NCBI RefSeq assembly: GCF_024713975.1
Contig: NC_091099.1
Location: 8,000,501 to 8,064,500, forward strand
Origin: Paralichthys olivaceus
Lineage: Eukaryota > Chordata > Actinopteri > Pleuronectiformes > Paralichthyidae
DNA: 64,000 nt
Direction: 5' to 3'
The notes under the pieces were generated by a model. The model ran no database searches, was not told where the DNA came from, and saw nothing but the letters and a program-made list of their open reading frames with translations. Of the stretch, positions 60,701-64,000 are shown piece after piece (positions within the stretch are counted from its first letter, which is position 1; each line of letters opens with the position of its first letter). The position numbers were made by a program, and so were the translations under genes.

Positions 60701-63700
60701 GTTTCTGCAGTAAGTAAATACAGTCTTAAGCCAAGACCAGCTGTGCAGTGTTTTATTACCTCTGCCAAGGAGTTTTTCTGTCTGCATTTATTTGTCTGTG
60801 TGTTACAGGATTACCCAAAAACTACAGGATGGATTACCACACAACTTTCAACATTTTAATTGATTTCTCAAGAAATAATTCATGGAGTTTGATGAAAAAA
60901 ATTGAGGAGATTTCAATCTATGAGTGTGTGCAATTTGTTGCAGCTACAAATAAAAGTGTTTGTTTGTCAGCAGGCTTACACAAAAACTACCAAAACCAAT
61001 TATTGCCAAACTTGGTGGAGGGATGGGGCCTTGGCCTGAAAGAACCCACTCAATTCTGGTGCGGACTCAGGGGCAGATTATTTTTCACTTTCTTTAAGTA
61101 TGTTTTATAACAATTAAATCTTTTAGGTTATCATATCACTTTCTTTTTTCATTTATATTTCAACTGTAAGAACTAAAAAAGTTTATCATGTGTCTAATGA
61201 GTATCATTCTAGTTATTACTATTTTACTTCATCTGCAGATGCAAGATAGTTAAAATGAGGTGGGACTGGTATGTTGGCAGAACGGTCAACTCTTCTATCT
61301 TATTGAAAACCTGCCATCTGTTACTGTTGCATGATGACTAATACCTGCTGACGGTTCTCCTCCCTCGAGAGGAACGCTCCAGACATGAAGAGGCTGTCCA
61401 GGCCCCTGAGGTCCAGCCTGTGGAGGGAGGTCAGGCAAGGAAGAAGGGCCAGCAGGGAGGTCTCCGTTATGCTGCTACCAGGCAGGGCCAAGCTCTCCAG
61501 TTTGGAGCCCAGACACACGCCCACCTGAGTAGGGAGGGACAAGTGTCATTGACCAGCTCTTACCTCCAGGGAACAACGTGATATGAGGGTGAGTATAATG
61601 TCACCTAACTTCCTCCACAATCCAACTCTCTCATTGACATGCTGAATAAACACTGCGGACCAGTTATTTAGACTTCATCCTTGCGTTTCTCGGCAATGGT
61701 TAAGGTTTTACAACTTTTCTAGCCACAAATTTGTAACAGGAAGTTCAGAATCTGCATGATCTCACGCAGACACACAAACAGTGATATGGGACAATGGGGG
61801 TTGTAAAGTAACCGCTGCAGCTGCTTTGGACTTTGGACCATAAAATGTGTGACTATGACTGTGCTACATCCTGGTCATTGTGATGGGAAGTTACAATGGT
61901 GAGTGAGCATGATAATGTAAATTTAAGAATTCAAATGTACTGTTTGTCTTTCGGGAGGAGCGACTTTTGTTTTTTCCCTGGAGGCATTTTTCTTTCATGA
62001 GACCTGTGGGCAGGGGACTTCTCTCAACCCACAAAGAAGCATGTGAGCAATGTGGGTCAAAAGAAGAAGTCATTTGAACTTTCAGCCAGCAGTGGCTTAA
62101 CATCTTTTGATTTTGACAGAAGGAAGCAACACAGTGATAGTCCAACCGATACATGCACTTGACAAACTTTATGTATAAGTCAATAAGGACACATGAACAG
62201 AGGATGTGTCACACAGAAATACACATTCAAGCTAAACAAAGTATTGATGAGTTTTTGAACACCTCCAGAAGCAGTGATCTGGACATACTGAAGCCATCTA
62301 GTTGACTGATTATCAGGCTGCAGCGGGACTTTCTGCCCAGAGCCCTGACCAGCTCCAGGGACGAGGCGGAGGCCGGGAAGCAGAAGGTGACGTTCCTCTA
62401 CACAAAGACAAACAGAGAGAGGGAGAAAGAAAGAGAGCGGTGGCGTGATGTTAACTCTGCCTTGAAGCGTAACTGCTCATGAAGACTGTGTCTACCGTCT
62501 GTGATGAATGGATGATTCAAATGTATCACGCATTGTGGTTCTCATGGTCTTTTATCATCTAATCACCTGAAAGCGCAGGTCCTGGCTTGCACTGTACCAG
62601 CTGCGGCAGACGAGTGAGGCCTCCTTCCTGTCTGATGCATGAAGGAAACTCAGGATGTAAACGATAATCTACAGCAGGAGAAAGAAATATAACACTGGGT
62701 TACATTAAAGTAACTGATGCTGGAAGAGAAACGTCCACCACACACTTTAACTGCTGTTCTATAACATTTTCTTGTTGGTATTGTTGTCTGGGGCGGTGGT
62801 TCCCAAACTGGTCACGAGATACAGAAGGAACGTCGCAAGATTATGTTCAGAAATCAAATATAATTTAAAACATCATATTTCAGCTGAGATTGTTCCAAAC
62901 GCTAAAACAAACTAATTAAATTCAAAATTAAATTATGCACACATTTTTTCTTTGTCTCCATGTGACCCCTGAAGCGATGATGACAGAATAGTGACAGCTT
63001 CTATTACAGTAGAAAAACAGTGACCATAGCAACATGTGCTCATTTAAATCAATATTCTTTGGGATCATACGTCTCTAGGATGGCTTTTTTGGGGTCTGAG
63101 GGATGATAAGGAACCTCTGTTCTATGGATGTGTCTCATTTGTTTCACTCATTATGTGATTACTATGGCTCAGGAATAAAAGTGTGTTAAAGGTACAGTGT
63201 GTATAATTTATTTATCTACTGTTTTAATTGCATGTTCCAGCTGAACACCCCTCACCTCACCCTCTCCTTCCAAACATGAAAAAGAACCTGTGTTAAACTT
63301 CATATGTCATAAAAACTCAAAAGATGTTTAGTTTGTTCAGTCTGGACTAATGTAAAAAAGATGGCGGCCTCCTTAGAGACGACCCCCTCGATGTAAATAT
63401 GAAGTATTTAAATATAAAGGGCTTTTTCTGGGGTAAAGAAAACTACAATTCATACAATTTAGATGAAACGAACTAGTGAAAACATAATGAGAATTATTCT
63501 ACATTAAATTTCTGCCAATAGATCCCTTTCACCTAAATCTACACACTGGACCTTTAAACAATACACACTCAGTGTACATCACATAAACATATGTGGTTTT
63601 ATTTTTTATTATAATACTTGTCTTTGATTGTGTTATACATATCATGTTATTGTTATATTTTCTATGGTAGCGAGATTTGTATCTTTAATTAGGTAGAGGA

Positions 63701-63978
63701 CTGGAATAAGTACATGTGTATAATATGTTTTACATTTATTAGATGTATTTTGTTGTAATTGTGCAAATAAATCGAATGAGTTAATAACTGTCATTATTGT
63801 CCTCTGATGATCATGATACATGCTGATCCAGCACTAATGAACTGTGGAGGAAAAAGCATTCAAATAAAAAACCATTGTAATAAATGTGTTTGTGAGTCAC
63901 CTCCACAGGAAGCTCAGGTGAGTCCTCAGCTGTGTCCTCAGGTGAGTCCCTCATGTCCTCTCCATCGTTGTCCTCCAT
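57756..63978 (-). CDS. lrrc29: F-box/LRR protein FBXL9 (LRRC29), full length (663 aa, 11 exons)
   Basis: A predicted substrate-recognition subunit of SCF (SKP1-CUL1-F-box) ubiquitin ligases; the substrate is unknown. The F-box is at about residues 23-60 (LPVEIIVYILSFL then SLVCRSWY). Leucine-rich repeats of the FBXL type fill about 105-650, for example LDLSECLHVSGSEM, LDLTSCVNVTDLSV, LSLSNCPGISDRGV and LYLSGCSKITDRSL. The C-terminus FLGGVDPTLTL matches the FVGGADLTLTL ending I recall for human LRRC29. Exons 5' to 3': 63978-63901, 62668-62567, 62397-62263, 61524-61345, 60379-60074, 59911-59695, 59165-59008, 58919-58704, 58579-58367, 58231-58014, 57924-57756. All are GT-AG and in phase. The chosen ATG has G at -3 and +4; the frame stays open to the window edge, so a slightly earlier start outside is possible. 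Exon 9 carries an atypical basic insert between repeats (GNMGFFKPPRLPFEERPK). Confidence 0.93.
59298..59622. mobile_element. MITE, CAGTGTGTA family, in FBXL9 intron 6
   Basis: The left end CTTAGGTTCAGTGTGTAAG and the right end CTGCACACTGGGCCTTTAAAAG are imperfect inverted repeats. The body contains ATCTAGTGGTGACAATG, a block common in this teleost family. The reading frame that runs through it from the preceding exon is read-through and not exon. Confidence 0.75.
60755..61110 (-). repeat. Interspersed repeat (family of 14.6 kb), reverse orientation, FBXL9 intron 4
   Basis: It begins TTATTACCTCTGCCAAGGAG and passes through TTACAGGATTACCC, TTGATTTCTCAAGAAATAAT, GGAGTTTGATGAAAAA, GGTGGAGGGATGGGGCCTTG and a CTCAATTCTGGTGCGGA block. 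This is the reverse complement order of the copies at 14.6 and 54 kb, and longer than either. Confidence 0.7.
63186..63558. mobile_element. MITE, CAGTGTGTA family, in FBXL9 intron 1
   Basis: The left end TTAAAGGTACAGTGTGTATA and the right end ACACACTGGACCTTTAA are inverted repeats; the element is about 373 bases. It is the most complete copy of the family in the window and encodes nothing. Confidence 0.8.
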
Positions 63979-64000
63979 CTCCTCTTCTCCTCCGTTAGTA

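Noticed and set aside
63978..64000. TACTAAC branch-site match near 63,994-64,000 (minus strand) suggesting an intron upstream of the FBXL9 ATG
   Set aside because: There is no pyrimidine tract between it and the next AG, and the window ends here, so it cannot be judged.

Overview
This window looks like nuclear DNA of a ray-finned fish, probably a percomorph teleost. The reasons are compact vertebrate genes with many short exons, long CA/GT and AT microsatellites, small inverted-repeat transposons, tRNA-derived SINE fragments, and vertebrate gene products. No bacterial, phage, organellar or CRISPR sequence is seen. Gene identities come from recognising the spliced protein products by eye; no database search was run.

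Layout from left to right. Positions 1-10,300 are mostly non-coding. A CpG-rich block at about 9,660-10,280 looks like the promoter and untranslated first exon of an unidentified leftward gene, and one candidate coding exon of a leftward gene lies at about 0.9-1.04 kb. A degenerate four-unit tandem repeat sits at 8.4-9.5 kb. The minus strand from 26,044 to 14,307 carries a complete 13-exon C12orf4 homologue (552 aa). Divergently from it, E2F4 runs on the plus strand from 28,365 to 34,514 (11 coding exons, 384 aa), followed by a long 3' UTR. ELMO3 follows on the plus strand (20 coding exons, 43,343-55,116, 715 aa), with a probable untranslated exon ending at 39,180. Convergent with ELMO3, FBXL9/LRRC29 runs on the minus strand from 63,978 to 57,756 (11 exons, 663 aa) and still encodes its N-terminal F-box.

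The order E2F4-ELMO3-FBXL9 is the one found on human 16q22.1. C12orf4 belongs to human 12p13, so the C12orf4/E2F4 junction is a rearrangement relative to human. The four genes do not form one pathway: E2F4 is a DP/pocket-protein-dependent transcription factor, ELMO3 works with DOCK proteins in Rac activation, FBXL9 is a predicted SCF ubiquitin-ligase adaptor, and C12orf4 is a poorly characterised cytoplasmic protein.

The most notable structures are: a minor-spliceosome (U12, AT-AC) intron in E2F4 with textbook donor, branch site and acceptor; an ELMO3 acceptor preceded by about 36 TG repeats with no normal pyrimidine tract; a 40-bp perfect palindrome and a 32-bp AT palindrome upstream of E2F4; and two local duplications, one flanking E2F4 exon 1 and one copying part of its 3' UTR.
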